From Methylopumilus sp947499625 (lineage in GTDB: Bacteria > Pseudomonadota > Gammaproteobacteria > Burkholderiales > Methylophilaceae), in the NCBI GenBank assembly GCA_965234475.1, contig OZ248397.1, forward strand, positions 1,178,001 through 1,242,000: 64,000 bases of DNA. The letters run 5' to 3'. Made by a program: the position numbers and the translations under genes. Shown here piece after piece: positions 35,513 to 44,896 of the stretch. The notes below the pieces were generated by a model. It was not told the origin of the DNA, searched no databases, and was given only the letters and a program-made list of their open reading frames with translations. Each line of letters begins with the position of its first letter. The first letter of the stretch is position 1.

Positions 35513-37420
35513 ATGTCTTATTCTAAAAATAGTCAAAATATTTATAAGTCACGCTATTTATTTAAACAAAGATTAGCAATCATTACAGCTTTAATATCCG
35601 TTGCTTTTTTAGCCATCATCGGACGTTTTTTTTACCTTCAAATTTTTAAATATGATTTTTACAAAGACTTATCTGAAAATAATCGTATTGTTGTGATTCC
35701 TAATGTGCCAAACCGAGGTCTTATACTCGATCGAAATGGCATCATCATGGCAGACAACTATTTTGTTTATAGTTTAGAAATTACGCCTTCTAAAGTCGCT
35801 AATCTCAACAAAACCATTAATAATTTAAAGCCTATTGTCGAATTGAGTGCGAGCGATTTAAAACAATTTAGAAAAATTTTAAAGGAAAGCTCTTCCCTAG
35901 ATAGCATTCCTATCAAAACACGTTTATCTGAAACTGAATCGGCGAGATTTGCTGCAAATAAATTACGGTTTGAAGGAGTAGAAATTAGATCTAGATTATT
36001 TAGGCGCTATCCTAAAGGTGCTTTCGCTTCGCATCTTGTAGGCCATATTAATCGGATCAATGAAGAGGATAAGGAAGCCATTAAAAAATTAGGCTGGCAA
36101 CAAAACTATAAAGGTACTGACTCTATAGGCAAGCTAGGTATTGAAAAATACTATGAGGCTAAGCTTCATGGTATTACTGGATTTCAAAAAGTTGAAATTG
36201 ATGCCAATGGTAATGCAGTCCGTATTTTAAATAGCACTCCTTCTATTGAGGGAGACACCATTACATTATCCATCGACTCAAACCTTCAAGAAATTGCTGA
36301 AAATGCTTTCAATAAGTACCGGGGCGCTCTCGTCGCTTTAAATCCGAAAAATGGTGAGGTGCTTGCATTTGTAAGTCGCCCTAATTTTGATCCCAATCAA
36401 TTTGTAGGTGGCATTGATGTCGATGAATGGAAGCTACTGAATGAGTCATTAGATAAGCCTATGCTTAATCGTGCCATCAATGGTTTATATCCTCCAGGGT
36501 CTACCATCAAACCTTTTGTGGCATTAGCTGCGCTCGAAAATGATATTCGTAAACCGCCTTTTAATATTAAGGACCCTGGCTTCTTTACGCTACCCAACTC
36601 CGGCCACACTTACAAAGATTGGAAACCTTATGGGCATGGTATTGTAGATATGGTGATGGCAATTACTATTTCATGCGATACATTTTTTTATGGGCTAGGT
36701 ATTGAATTAGGCATTAATAAATTATCGGAATTTTTATCTCGATTTGGTTTTGGTGAAGCTACCCACATTGATATGTTTGGCGAAAATGCAGGCTTATTAC
36801 CTTCGCCTGAATGGAAACAAAAAAGATTTAAACAGCCTTGGCATTTAGGTGAAACTGTCATTACAAGTATTGGTCAAGGTTATATGCTCGTAACTCCTAT
36901 GCAGCTAGCTCAGGCAGTTGCAACAATCGCTAACGGCGGATTAACGATCCAGCCAAGACTTATCCAATCAATTAAGAATAGTCAGACTGGCAAAATAGAA
37001 ACATTTAAAAATAAAATCATTCGAGAGCTACATTTTAAACCTGAGAATCTAGCTCTCGTCAAAGAAGGTATGATGAATGTCACGCAACCTGGCGGAACTG
37101 CTGCAAGTATAGGTGCTGGGGCGGTATACAAAATGGCAGCCAAAACAGGTACCGCTCAAGTTGTTGAGATGAAGCGAAATCAAAAATATAATCCTAATCG
37201 AATGAACGAAAGACATCGGGACCATGCACTTTTTATCGCGTATGCCCCTGCAGAAGACCCTACGATTGCAATTGCAATCATTGTTGAAAATGGTGGCCAT
37301 GGTGGATCAACGGCGGGACCGATTGCAAGAAAATTGATGGATTATCATTTGCTCAAAAAAATAGCTTTAAGCAAAGAAGATAATAAAGCAGCCCCTCTTG
37401 AATCAGAACATCACGATTAA
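35513..37420 (+). CDS. mrdA: Penicillin-binding protein 2, elongation-specific transpeptidase
   Basis: Class B PBP that cross-links peptidoglycan during elongation, working with RodA. An N-terminal membrane anchor (about residues 18-40) and dimerisation/pedestal domain precede the transpeptidase domain with Ser330 in STIK, SCD as the SxN-type motif, and KTG at 544-546. 635 residues, normal. It lies directly between mreD and rodA, 12 bases before rodA. Confidence 0.96.
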   Translation: MSYSKNSQNIYKSRYLFKQRLAIITALISVAFLAIIGRFFYLQIFKYDFYKDLSENNRIVVIPNVPNRGLILDRNGIIMADNYFVYSLEITPSKVANLNKTINNLKPIVELSASDLKQFRKILKESSSLDSIPIKTRLSETESARFAANKLRFEGVEIRSRLFRRYPKGAFASHLVGHINRINEEDKEAIKKLGWQQNYKGTDSIGKLGIEKYYEAKLHGITGFQKVEIDANGNAVRILNSTPSIEGDTITLSIDSNLQEIAENAFNKYRGALVALNPKNGEVLAFVSRPNFDPNQFVGGIDVDEWKLLNESLDKPMLNRAINGLYPPGSTIKPFVALAALENDIRKPPFNIKDPGFFTLPNSGHTYKDWKPYGHGIVDMVMAITISCDTFFYGLGIELGINKLSEFLSRFGFGEATHIDMFGENAGLLPSPEWKQKRFKQPWHLGETVITSIGQGYMLVTPMQLAQAVATIANGGLTIQPRLIQSIKNSQTGKIETFKNKIIRELHFKPENLALVKEGMMNVTQPGGTAASIGAGAVYKMAAKTGTAQVVEMKRNQKYNPNRMNERHRDHALFIAYAPAEDPTIAIAIIVENGGHGGSTAGPIARKLMDYHLLKKIALSKEDNKAAPLESEHHD

Positions 37421-37432
37421 AATACGGTCACT

Positions 37433-38530
37433 ATGTTAGAACGTTTATTTCCTCGCCTACAAAAAAATATTGATCCTATGTTAATGATCTTTATTAGCTC
37501 GACTTTAGTGGTCGGTCTTTTTACACTTTACAGCGCTTCAGGACGAAATATTATTTTGGTGCTTAATCAACTTTTTTATATTGGGCTTGGTTTTATATTG
37601 CTGTGGGTCACGGCGGGAATACATCCTAAATATTATGAAAAATTTGCGCTTCCTATTTATATCATAGGGTTGTTGCTACTCGTTAGCGTCATGTTTTTTG
37701 GGCAATCGAGTCATGGGGCTAAACGCTGGCTAAATTTAGGTCTATTTAAAATGCAGCCTTCAGAAATTATGCGTATTGCCGTACCTATTGCTATGGCTTG
37801 GTACCTGTCTAAGCGAGAAAATAAAAGGCACGCGATCGATTATGTCATTGCCTCCCTATTTTTTATTTTGCCCGTTATCCTTATTATCAATCAGCCTGAT
37901 TTAGGCACAGGACTCTTAATTGCCGCATCAGGTTTTTATATTCTTTTTTTAGCCGGCTTAAATTGGAAATTTATTGTAGGTTGTATCGTCGGTCTTTTTT
38001 CCTTAACGCCTATCATTTGGACGCATTTACATGATTACCAGAAAAATCGTTTGCTCATTTTATTAGATTCAAGCCAAGATCCATTGGGATCAGGCTATCA
38101 CACGATTCAATCTTCCATTGCAATGGGATCAGGTGGACTTATTGGAAAAGGGTGGCTTAATGGCACGCAAGGTCAACTTGATTTCTTACCTGAACAAACA
38201 ACTGATTTTATTTTTGCAGTCTTTAGTGAAGAATTTGGGCTGTTAGGCAATTTATTACTCTTAGGTCTTTTTGCGTTCATTATTGGTCGGAGCCTTGTGA
38301 TTGCCTCGCAAGCAAAAAATACATTTACACGACTTCTAGCCGCTAATATTGGGCTTACTTTCTTTACTTATATCTTTATTAATATTGCGATGGTAAGTGG
38401 CATCATGCCTGTGGTGGGCGTGCCTTTGCCTCTTATTAGTTTTGGTGGCACATCTATGACGATTATTTTAATTAGCTTTGGTATATTAATGAGTGTGCAT
38501 TCACATAAAGAACTTGTAGGATCCTCTTAA
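37433..38530 (+). CDS. rodA: Peptidoglycan glycosyltransferase RodA
   Basis: SEDS-family polymerase with about ten membrane helices, the partner of PBP2. Family motifs SSHGAKRWLNLGLFKMQPSE, NQPDLGTGLLI, and the late GIMPVVGVPLPLISFGGTS are clear. 365 residues. Its stop overlaps the rlpA start by one base. Confidence 0.96.
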   Translation: MLERLFPRLQKNIDPMLMIFISSTLVVGLFTLYSASGRNIILVLNQLFYIGLGFILLWVTAGIHPKYYEKFALPIYIIGLLLLVSVMFFGQSSHGAKRWLNLGLFKMQPSEIMRIAVPIAMAWYLSKRENKRHAIDYVIASLFFILPVILIINQPDLGTGLLIAASGFYILFLAGLNWKFIVGCIVGLFSLTPIIWTHLHDYQKNRLLILLDSSQDPLGSGYHTIQSSIAMGSGGLIGKGWLNGTQGQLDFLPEQTTDFIFAVFSEEFGLLGNLLLLGLFAFIIGRSLVIASQAKNTFTRLLAANIGLTFFTYIFINIAMVSGIMPVVGVPLPLISFGGTSMTIILISFGILMSVHSHKELVGSS

Positions 38531-39435
38531 TGTTTAGAGTCTATTTTCTTGGTTTCCTGCTTCTTTCTCTCTTAATAGGTTGTGCAAGTGGTCCTTCTTT
38601 TAAAAATGATAGCGTCCCTGCGCCTTCAAAAAAAGGTGGGGGCTATTACCTCGACGATGGTCCAGGCGATCATCCCCCTGAGAATATTGATGAGATTCCT
38701 AATGCAACCCCTCAGGTAGAGCCCTTTCATGGACGCGCGAATCAACCTTATATTGCACTCGATAACAAGTATGTCCCGATGACTTCTTTCTATCCTTATA
38801 AAGAGCGAGGTGTCGCTTCTTGGTATGGCAAGCGCTATCATGGCAAAAAAACATCGATCGGTGAAGTCTATGATATGTATAGCATGACTGGCGCTCACAC
38901 GACACTTCCAATTCCATGTTATGTGCGAGTCACAAACACTGAAAATAATAAAAGCGTTATTGTCAGAATTAATGATCGCGGCCCATTTAAAAAAGACCGC
39001 GTCATCGATTTATCTTTTGCCGCAGCTTACAAATTAAGGTTATCTGACAAAGGCAGTGGCCCAGTAGAAGTCGAGCTTATTGACCCGAGACAATTTAGTG
39101 CACTCAAAAAAACACCTGATGTTCTTAACGAAAAAATACAAGAAAAGGATGTGGCAACAGCTCAAGTGAAGCTAGCTGAAGAGACAATATCAACTGAGCC
39201 TCTTTATATTCAAGCAGGGGCTTTTAAAAATGAAAAGAATGCAGATCTTTTATTAAAACAACTTTTAGACATGAAGATAGAAAACACGCCGCCATTTAAA
39301 AAACAATTTTCAGAAGATTTATTTCATGTAGTGATTGGGCCTTTTAATTCGAAAGATGAAGCAAATAACATCGCAGATCTTATTAAATCAAAAATAAAAA
39401 TTAGTATTTTTGTGGTCACTAAAGAAAAGAATTAA
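38530..39435 (+). CDS. rlpA: RlpA-like septal ring lipoprotein with SPOR domain
   Basis: Outer-membrane lipoprotein; the signal ends in the lipobox LIGC (Cys at about 18). A double-psi beta-barrel follows (GVASWYGKRYHGKKTS to NDRGPFKKDRVIDLS), the domain that acts as a lytic transglycosylase on naked glycans in Pseudomonas. The C-terminal third is a SPOR domain (LYIQAGAFKNEKNADLLL) that targets denuded peptidoglycan at the septum. 301 residues. The usual next gene dacA is missing: ybeD begins at the very next base. Confidence 0.93.
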   Translation: MFRVYFLGFLLLSLLIGCASGPSFKNDSVPAPSKKGGGYYLDDGPGDHPPENIDEIPNATPQVEPFHGRANQPYIALDNKYVPMTSFYPYKERGVASWYGKRYHGKKTSIGEVYDMYSMTGAHTTLPIPCYVRVTNTENNKSVIVRINDRGPFKKDRVIDLSFAAAYKLRLSDKGSGPVEVELIDPRQFSALKKTPDVLNEKIQEKDVATAQVKLAEETISTEPLYIQAGAFKNEKNADLLLKQLLDMKIENTPPFKKQFSEDLFHVVIGPFNSKDEANNIADLIKSKIKISIFVVTKEKN

Positions 39436-39714
39436 ATGTCGAATCATAATACGCCCCCAGAAACCCTGATTAAGTTTCCATGTCATTTCCCGATTAAGGT
39501 GATGGGGGAAGTCCATGATACATTTACATCAACCGTCATTGAAATCATTAAACAAAAAAACAGTAGTTTTGATCCGGGTACGATCGAAATGAAAGGAAGC
39601 AGCGAAGGTCGTTATATCAGTCTAACCTGCTTTGTTTATGTCACAAGCAAACCAGAATTAGATGACATCTACCGATCACTTTCAACGCACCCCATGATTA
39701 AAGTGGTTCTGTAG
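39436..39714 (+). CDS. ybeD: YbeD/DUF493 family protein
   Basis: 92-residue alpha/beta protein with an ACT-like (ferredoxin-like) fold. The opening LIKFPCHFPIKVMGEVHD and the middle GRYISLTCFVYVTS match the YbeD family, found next to lipB in many proteobacteria. A link to lipoate metabolism or allosteric control has been suggested but not proved. It begins immediately after the rlpA stop and is followed four bases later by lipB. Confidence 0.9.
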   Translation: MSNHNTPPETLIKFPCHFPIKVMGEVHDTFTSTVIEIIKQKNSSFDPGTIEMKGSSEGRYISLTCFVYVTSKPELDDIYRSLSTHPMIKVVL

Positions 39715-39718
39715 ATTT

Positions 39719-40333
39719 ATGTCGATCGATGTCAAATATCTTGGTCTCACACCTTATGAATCTACATGGAATAAAATGAAAGTTTTTACTTCCAAAAGAG
39801 TTCATTCCACACAAGATGAAATATGGATCACAGAACATGAGGCTATTTATACGCTGGGTTTAAATCGAAAAGATTTTAAAAGCCCTTTAAGAACTGATAT
39901 TGCAATTCTCCCTGTTGATCGCGGTGGAAAAATTACTTATCATGGCCGAGGTCAGCTCATTATCTATCCGCTCATCGATCTTGAACGCTATCACCTCACA
40001 ATTAGATCTTTTGTGACTTTAATCGAAAAAAGTGTTGTGAGTTTTTTATCCCGTCGCGATATCAAAGCCAATGCTAAAATAGAAGCCCCTGGAGTCTATA
40101 TTGAAAATAAAAAAATTGCTTCATTGGGATTACGTATCAAAAATCATGCCTCATATCATGGTTTGAGTATGAATATTGATATGGATTTGTCCCCTTTTGA
40201 AGCGATTGATCCTTGCGGTTTTAAAGACTTACAAATGACACAATTAAAAACATTTACAAATGATGTATCGATCGAAACTATAGGTTTCGAAATTGCGAAC
40301 GATATTAAATATCAACTGCTCAATTTAAAATGA
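39719..40333 (+). CDS. lipB: Octanoyl-[ACP]:protein N-octanoyltransferase LipB
   Basis: Moves octanoate from acyl-carrier protein to the lipoyl domains of 2-oxoacid dehydrogenases and the glycine cleavage H protein. The motif DRGGKITYHGRGQLIIYPL, the catalytic Lys in KIASLGLRI and the catalytic Cys in IDPCGFKD are seen. 204 residues. Its TGA overlaps the lipA start, so translation is probably coupled. Confidence 0.95.
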   Translation: MSIDVKYLGLTPYESTWNKMKVFTSKRVHSTQDEIWITEHEAIYTLGLNRKDFKSPLRTDIAILPVDRGGKITYHGRGQLIIYPLIDLERYHLTIRSFVTLIEKSVVSFLSRRDIKANAKIEAPGVYIENKKIASLGLRIKNHASYHGLSMNIDMDLSPFEAIDPCGFKDLQMTQLKTFTNDVSIETIGFEIANDIKYQLLNLK

Positions 40334-41283
40334 TGAAGCCTCATATTTCAAAACCTATTGGTATCAAAGAAATTAATTTTGAGAAGACTTCTAGGATTCC
40401 TATCAAAATTATTGAAGCTCCTATCAAAGCCAAACCGCATTGGATCAAAATGCAGCTGCCCCAAAGCCGGCGATTCAATGAAATTAAATCAATTTTAAGA
40501 AAAAATAATCTTCATAGCGTATGTGAAGAAGCGAGCTGCCCCAATATCGGTGAATGCTTTAGTCAGGGTACTGCTACATTTATGATTCTCGGCGATCTTT
40601 GCACAAGACGCTGCCCATTTTGCGATGTCGGCCATGGGAGACCCTTGCCACCTGATGTGAATGAGCCGAGAAAATTAGCCCAAACCATTCAAGAGCTCAA
40701 TTTGAAATACGTAGTGATTACAAGTGTGGATCGCGATGATTTACGCGATGGCGGTGCACAACATTTTGTTGATTGCATTAAAGAGATCCGTAGCATTTCG
40801 CCCAACACTAAAATAGAAATTTTAGTACCGGACTTTAGAGGTCGTCTTGATAAAGCACTGGATATTTTAAGCTTGATGCCACCTGATGTTTTTAATCATA
40901 ACCTAGAAACCATACCAAGACTTTATAAAAAAGCACGTCCAGGCTCAGACTATCAGCACTCACTTAATTTACTGTTAAATTTCAAATTAAAGTTTCCTGA
41001 TGTACCGACGAAGTCAGGTCTCATGTTGGGACTTGGTGAAACGAATACTGAAATCATTGAAGTGATGAAAGATTTAAGAGCACACAAAGTTGAAATGCTG
41101 ACCCTTGGGCAATATTTACAGCCAAGCGCTCATCATCTCCCTGTAGATCGTTATGTGGATCCAAAAGAATTTGATACTCTAAAAGAAGAAGCAGAACAAT
41201 TGGCATTTTCATCAATAGCGAGTGCACCAATGGTTAGAAGCAGTTATCATGCAGATCTTCAAGCGCATGAGGCACAAAACTAA
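40330..41283 (+). CDS. lipA: Lipoyl synthase LipA
   Basis: Radical-SAM enzyme inserting two sulfurs into protein-bound octanoate. The auxiliary-cluster motif CEEASCPNIGEC and the radical-SAM motif CTRRCPFC are intact, and a late conserved RSSYHAD supplies the Ser ligand. 317 residues. ATG at 40330 or 40333. It ends directly before gshA. Confidence 0.97.
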   Translation: MMKPHISKPIGIKEINFEKTSRIPIKIIEAPIKAKPHWIKMQLPQSRRFNEIKSILRKNNLHSVCEEASCPNIGECFSQGTATFMILGDLCTRRCPFCDVGHGRPLPPDVNEPRKLAQTIQELNLKYVVITSVDRDDLRDGGAQHFVDCIKEIRSISPNTKIEILVPDFRGRLDKALDILSLMPPDVFNHNLETIPRLYKKARPGSDYQHSLNLLLNFKLKFPDVPTKSGLMLGLGETNTEIIEVMKDLRAHKVEMLTLGQYLQPSAHHLPVDRYVDPKEFDTLKEEAEQLAFSSIASAPMVRSSYHADLQAHEAQN

Positions 41284-42579
41284 ATGGTTCCCCATTTAAA
41301 AACTGCACTTACAGGGCCTCTTCTTTCATTAGAAAAACATCTTATTCATGAAATGGCGAACATTGAACATTGGTTTCGAATTCAATGGCTAGAACATGCA
41401 GCCCCCTTTTATGCATCTGTTGATTTAAGAAATGCAGGATTTAAATTAGCGCCTGTTGACACTAATCTTTTTCCAGGGGGATTTAATAATTTAAATCCAG
41501 ATTTTTTATCACTTTCTGTGCAAGCAGCTATGGTAGCAGTTGAAAAAGTATGTCCTGAAGCTCATCGCCTTTTAATTATTCCTGAAAATCACACACGAAA
41601 TATTTATTACCTAAAAAATTTATTTGAATTACAAAATATATTAAGAAAATCAGGTCTTGATGTGCGCATTGGCAGTCTGGATGAAACGATTACAGAACCC
41701 ACTTCCCTTGCAGTTGAAAATAATAAGGCTTTACTTATTGAGCCACTAAAACGTATTAAAAATAGGTTAGTGCTTGAAAATAAGACGCTCGGTAATTTTG
41801 ATGCATGTGCCATTTTATTAAATAATGATTTATCTGCAGGCATTCCTGACATATTAAAAAATATTGAACAAAATTTAATACCCCCTCTTCATGCAGGATG
41901 GGCAACACGCAGAAAATCTCAACACTTTCAAGCTTATGATGAGGTCGTGAATTCATTCGCTGAATTTATTAAGGTAGATCCCTGGCTCATAAATCCTTAT
42001 TTTGATCATGCAGGTGATATTGATTTTCATGCAAGACAAGGCGAGGAGGAGCTTGCGGCAAAAGTAGAGAAGATCTTAAATAAGATTCAATCAAAATATA
42101 AAGAATACAAAATCGAGCATGAGCCATTTGTGATCGTCAAGGCAGATGCTGGTACCTATGGTATGGGCATCATGACAGTCAAACATGGTGAAGAATTAAG
42201 AAATTTAAATCGAAAATCGCGCAATAAAATGTCTGTCGTGAAAGAGGGCTTGGAAGTTTCAGAAGTGATTATTCAAGAAGGCGTCTATTCTGAAGAATGT
42301 ATTAACGAAGCTGTTGCAGAGCCTGTCGTCTATATGATTGATCATTTTGTGATTGGTGGCTTCTATCGTGTGCATACCGCACGAGGCAAAGATGAAAATC
42401 TTAATGCACCTGGGATGCATTTCGTGCCCTTGGCATTCGAAACTTCTTGCTCAACACCAGAAATAGATGAGTCGCCACTTTCAACGCCCAATCGATTCTA
42501 CGCTTATGGTGTGATCGCCAGATTAGCGCTTCTTGCAGCATCTATTGAACTCGAAACCTACGATCCCACAAATCAATAA
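41284..42579 (+). CDS. gshA: Glutamate-cysteine ligase, proteobacterial (A. ferrooxidans-like) type
   Basis: First step of glutathione synthesis. This is not the E. coli GshA sequence type; segments such as YASVDLRNAGFKLAPVDTN, LFPGGFNNL and VKADAGTYGMGIMTVK match the form found in Betaproteobacteria and Acidithiobacillus. 431 residues. It begins at the base after the lipA stop and is two bases before gshB. Glutathione could support formaldehyde detoxification in a methylotroph; that link is inference. Confidence 0.9.
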   Translation: MVPHLKTALTGPLLSLEKHLIHEMANIEHWFRIQWLEHAAPFYASVDLRNAGFKLAPVDTNLFPGGFNNLNPDFLSLSVQAAMVAVEKVCPEAHRLLIIPENHTRNIYYLKNLFELQNILRKSGLDVRIGSLDETITEPTSLAVENNKALLIEPLKRIKNRLVLENKTLGNFDACAILLNNDLSAGIPDILKNIEQNLIPPLHAGWATRRKSQHFQAYDEVVNSFAEFIKVDPWLINPYFDHAGDIDFHARQGEEELAAKVEKILNKIQSKYKEYKIEHEPFVIVKADAGTYGMGIMTVKHGEELRNLNRKSRNKMSVVKEGLEVSEVIIQEGVYSEECINEAVAEPVVYMIDHFVIGGFYRVHTARGKDENLNAPGMHFVPLAFETSCSTPEIDESPLSTPNRFYAYGVIARLALLAASIELETYDPTNQ

Positions 42580-42581
42580 TT

Positions 42582-43502
42582 ATGCCTATTCTCTTTATTA
42601 TCGACCCACCTCAATCCTTAAATTTAAAAAAGGACTCAACCTTGGCTTTAATGAAAGAAGCCATTAAACAAAATCATGAAGTTTATTTTTGTTTACAGCA
42701 TGACTTGTATATTGATGCCAACCAATTATTTTGTAGAACGCATCGCTTTGAAGTAAATATTTTCCCGAATCATGCAAATACTTATGAAACTTATCCTGTT
42801 TCATTTTTTAATGCGCTCTTTATGAGAAAAGATCCACCAGTGGACCAAGCTTATCTTCATACGACTTTCTTATTAGATATTGCCGAAAAAGCAAATGTGA
42901 AGGTATTTAATAAACCTTCTTCCATTAGAAGTTGGAATGAAAAAATATCCATACTCCAGTTTGACGAGCTCATACCAAAAACCTTAGTCACAGCCAATGC
43001 AGAGATTGTAAAACAGTTTTTTAAAGATCATGGCGATATCATTCTAAAACCGCTTGATGGCATGGGTGGCAAAAATATTTTCCGCGTCAGCGAATTTGAA
43101 AAAAATCTTAATGTAATTTTAGAAATTATGACCAACCATGGCCATCAAATGATCATGGCCCAGCAATATATTCCAGAGATTGAATTAGGTGATAAACGTA
43201 TTGTCATTATTGAAGGAAAGCCCTTTCCCTATGCGTTGGCTCGCATTCCTATGGAAGGCGAAACGCGCGGCAATTTAGCATCAGGGGGACAGGGTGTCGC
43301 ACAAGCTCTATCAAAAAGAGATATAGAGATTGCCATGATCGTAGGTAAAAAACTATTGAGTGAGGGTCTTCATTTTGTGGGGATTGACGTCATTGGTGAT
43401 TTTTTAACAGAAATTAATGTGACAAGTCCAACTGGTATCGTTGAACTTTTTGAACAGACAAAACAAAATCCCGCAGAACTTATTATCAATGCGCTTCATT
43501 AA
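42582..43502 (+). CDS. gshB: Glutathione synthetase
   Basis: ATP-grasp ligase joining gamma-glutamylcysteine and glycine. Motifs include FMRKDPPVDQAYLHTTFLLD, the ATP-grasp ILKPLDGMGGKNIFRV, and the C-terminal GIDVIGDFLTEINVTSPTGI. 306 residues. Follows gshA by two bases; its last 14 bases overlap apbE. Confidence 0.96.
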   Translation: MPILFIIDPPQSLNLKKDSTLALMKEAIKQNHEVYFCLQHDLYIDANQLFCRTHRFEVNIFPNHANTYETYPVSFFNALFMRKDPPVDQAYLHTTFLLDIAEKANVKVFNKPSSIRSWNEKISILQFDELIPKTLVTANAEIVKQFFKDHGDIILKPLDGMGGKNIFRVSEFEKNLNVILEIMTNHGHQMIMAQQYIPEIELGDKRIVIIEGKPFPYALARIPMEGETRGNLASGGQGVAQALSKRDIEIAMIVGKKLLSEGLHFVGIDVIGDFLTEINVTSPTGIVELFEQTKQNPAELIINALH

Positions 43503-44538
43503 GTTTTTTTTTATAGTTTTAGGCTTTTCTTTTCTTCAATCTTGTTCTAATCCATCCTTATACCAATCTAAACATTATGTATTTGGAACCATTGTAGATA
43601 TTTCTATTTATGGTGAAGACGAAAAAAAAGCAGAAGATGCTACCAAAGCTGTTCTTCAAGAATTTACAAGGCTTCATAACTCTCTTCATGCTTGGGAAAA
43701 AAGTGACCTTACCAATCTCAATGAGTCTATCTCAAAGAATAAGTCTTATAAAAACGCCTCTTTAGAACTTATTGAAATCATTAAAAATGCGAGAGAACTA
43801 GAAATTGCTTCAAATCATCTCTTTAACCCAGCGATAGGCGAGCTCATAGATTATTGGGGATTTCATCAAGAGGAATTTAATCCAATGCATCCGAATCAAT
43901 CAAAAATAAAAAACCTCGTTGAAAGAGGCCCCTCTTTAGACCAACTTCATATTACAGGCACAACTATTAAGAGCTCAAATCCGCACGTAAAAATTGATCT
44001 CGGTGGATATGCGAAAGGGTATGCTCTCGATCGAGCAAGCAAAATTTTGCATAAGCACCATATTAAAAGTGCGCTCATAAATATTGGTGGAAATATTATT
44101 GCAATTGGCCAACATGGCAATAAACCTTGGCGTGTTGGTATACAAGATCCTAGGGGGGCTCAAGCGATTGCAAAAGTTGACTTACTTGACGGATGGGCTA
44201 TCGGGACATCAGGTGACTATCAAAGGTATTTTATGAATGATGGCAAGCGCTATTGCCATCTTATTAATCCACTTACGGGATATCCAGTCCAAGGTGTTTA
44301 TTCTGCGACAGTTCTAATCGAGCCATCTCAAAATGCTGGTACTTTGTCCGACGTTTTATCTAAACCACTTTTTATTAGCAAAAAAGAAGATAGAAAGGAT
44401 ATGGCAAAAAAACTTCAGATCTATCACTACTTAATTATTGAAGATAAACACATATCGATGACTAAAGCGATGGCAGATAAAATTCAATTCTTAAACCCTC
44501 ATACAAAAAAAAATAATCAAATTGAAATTACGCTCTAA
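43489..44538 (+). CDS. apbE: FAD:protein FMN transferase ApbE (lipoprotein)
   Basis: Periplasmic enzyme that attaches FMN covalently to a Thr or Ser of target proteins such as RnfG/NqrC or FMN-binding-domain proteins. From the ATG at 43489 the protein has a lipoprotein signal ending LQSC. The core shows HVKIDLGGYAKGYALDRASK, INIGGNIIAIG, the metal loop IGTSGDYQRYF and HLINPLTGYPV. About 349 residues. I reject an open TTG at 43441, which would bury the signal. No Rnf, Nqr or FMN-binding-domain target is present in the window. It overlaps both neighbours. Confidence 0.93.
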   Translation: MRFIKFFFIVLGFSFLQSCSNPSLYQSKHYVFGTIVDISIYGEDEKKAEDATKAVLQEFTRLHNSLHAWEKSDLTNLNESISKNKSYKNASLELIEIIKNARELEIASNHLFNPAIGELIDYWGFHQEEFNPMHPNQSKIKNLVERGPSLDQLHITGTTIKSSNPHVKIDLGGYAKGYALDRASKILHKHHIKSALINIGGNIIAIGQHGNKPWRVGIQDPRGAQAIAKVDLLDGWAIGTSGDYQRYFMNDGKRYCHLINPLTGYPVQGVYSATVLIEPSQNAGTLSDVLSKPLFISKKEDRKDMAKKLQIYHYLIIEDKHISMTKAMADKIQFLNPHTKKNNQIEITL

Positions 44539-44896
44539 TTTTTTTCTTGGTGATAGCCTTATTATTTTAGTAAGTCTTATCTTTATTATTTTTGCATTTA
44601 AAACTTTCTGGCATTTTGAAACAGGTAGTGTAGTACAAGTCAATTTTCAAGGAAAAATATATGGAAACTTCAGCCTATTTCAGGACAAAAAAATTAGCCT
44701 GGTAGGCAAAGAAGGTTCAAGTATGATTGAGATTAAAGATGGGCGGGCTCGCATTAAGACCGCCCCATGTAAAAATCAATATTGCGTTCAGCAAGGCTGG
44801 ATTAATTTCACAGGACAAATACTAATTTGTATTCCCAATGAAGTAAGCATTGAAATTTTGGGTAAAACGAAAGCTTATGACTCGCTCAATTATTAA
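44522..44896 (+). CDS. NusG domain II-containing membrane protein
   Basis: 124 residues with one N-terminal membrane helix (about 10-27) and an extracytoplasmic domain like the NusG domain II family (VVQVNFQGKIYGNFSL; SSMIEIKDGRARIKTAPCKNQ then CVQQGWI). The two Cys six residues apart recur in the family. Genes of this type are repeatedly found with ApbE and Gx transporters, suggesting a role in flavinylated electron transfer, though the biochemistry is unsettled. The start is probably TTG at 44522, inside the end of apbE. Confidence 0.82.
   Translation: MKLRSNFFLGDSLIILVSLIFIIFAFKTFWHFETGSVVQVNFQGKIYGNFSLFQDKKISLVGKEGSSMIEIKDGRARIKTAPCKNQYCVQQGWINFTGQILICIPNEVSIEILGKTKAYDSLNY

Noticed and set aside
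43441..43488. TTG start for apbE at 43441
   Set aside because: It would place 16 polar residues before the lipoprotein signal; the ATG at 43489 fits.
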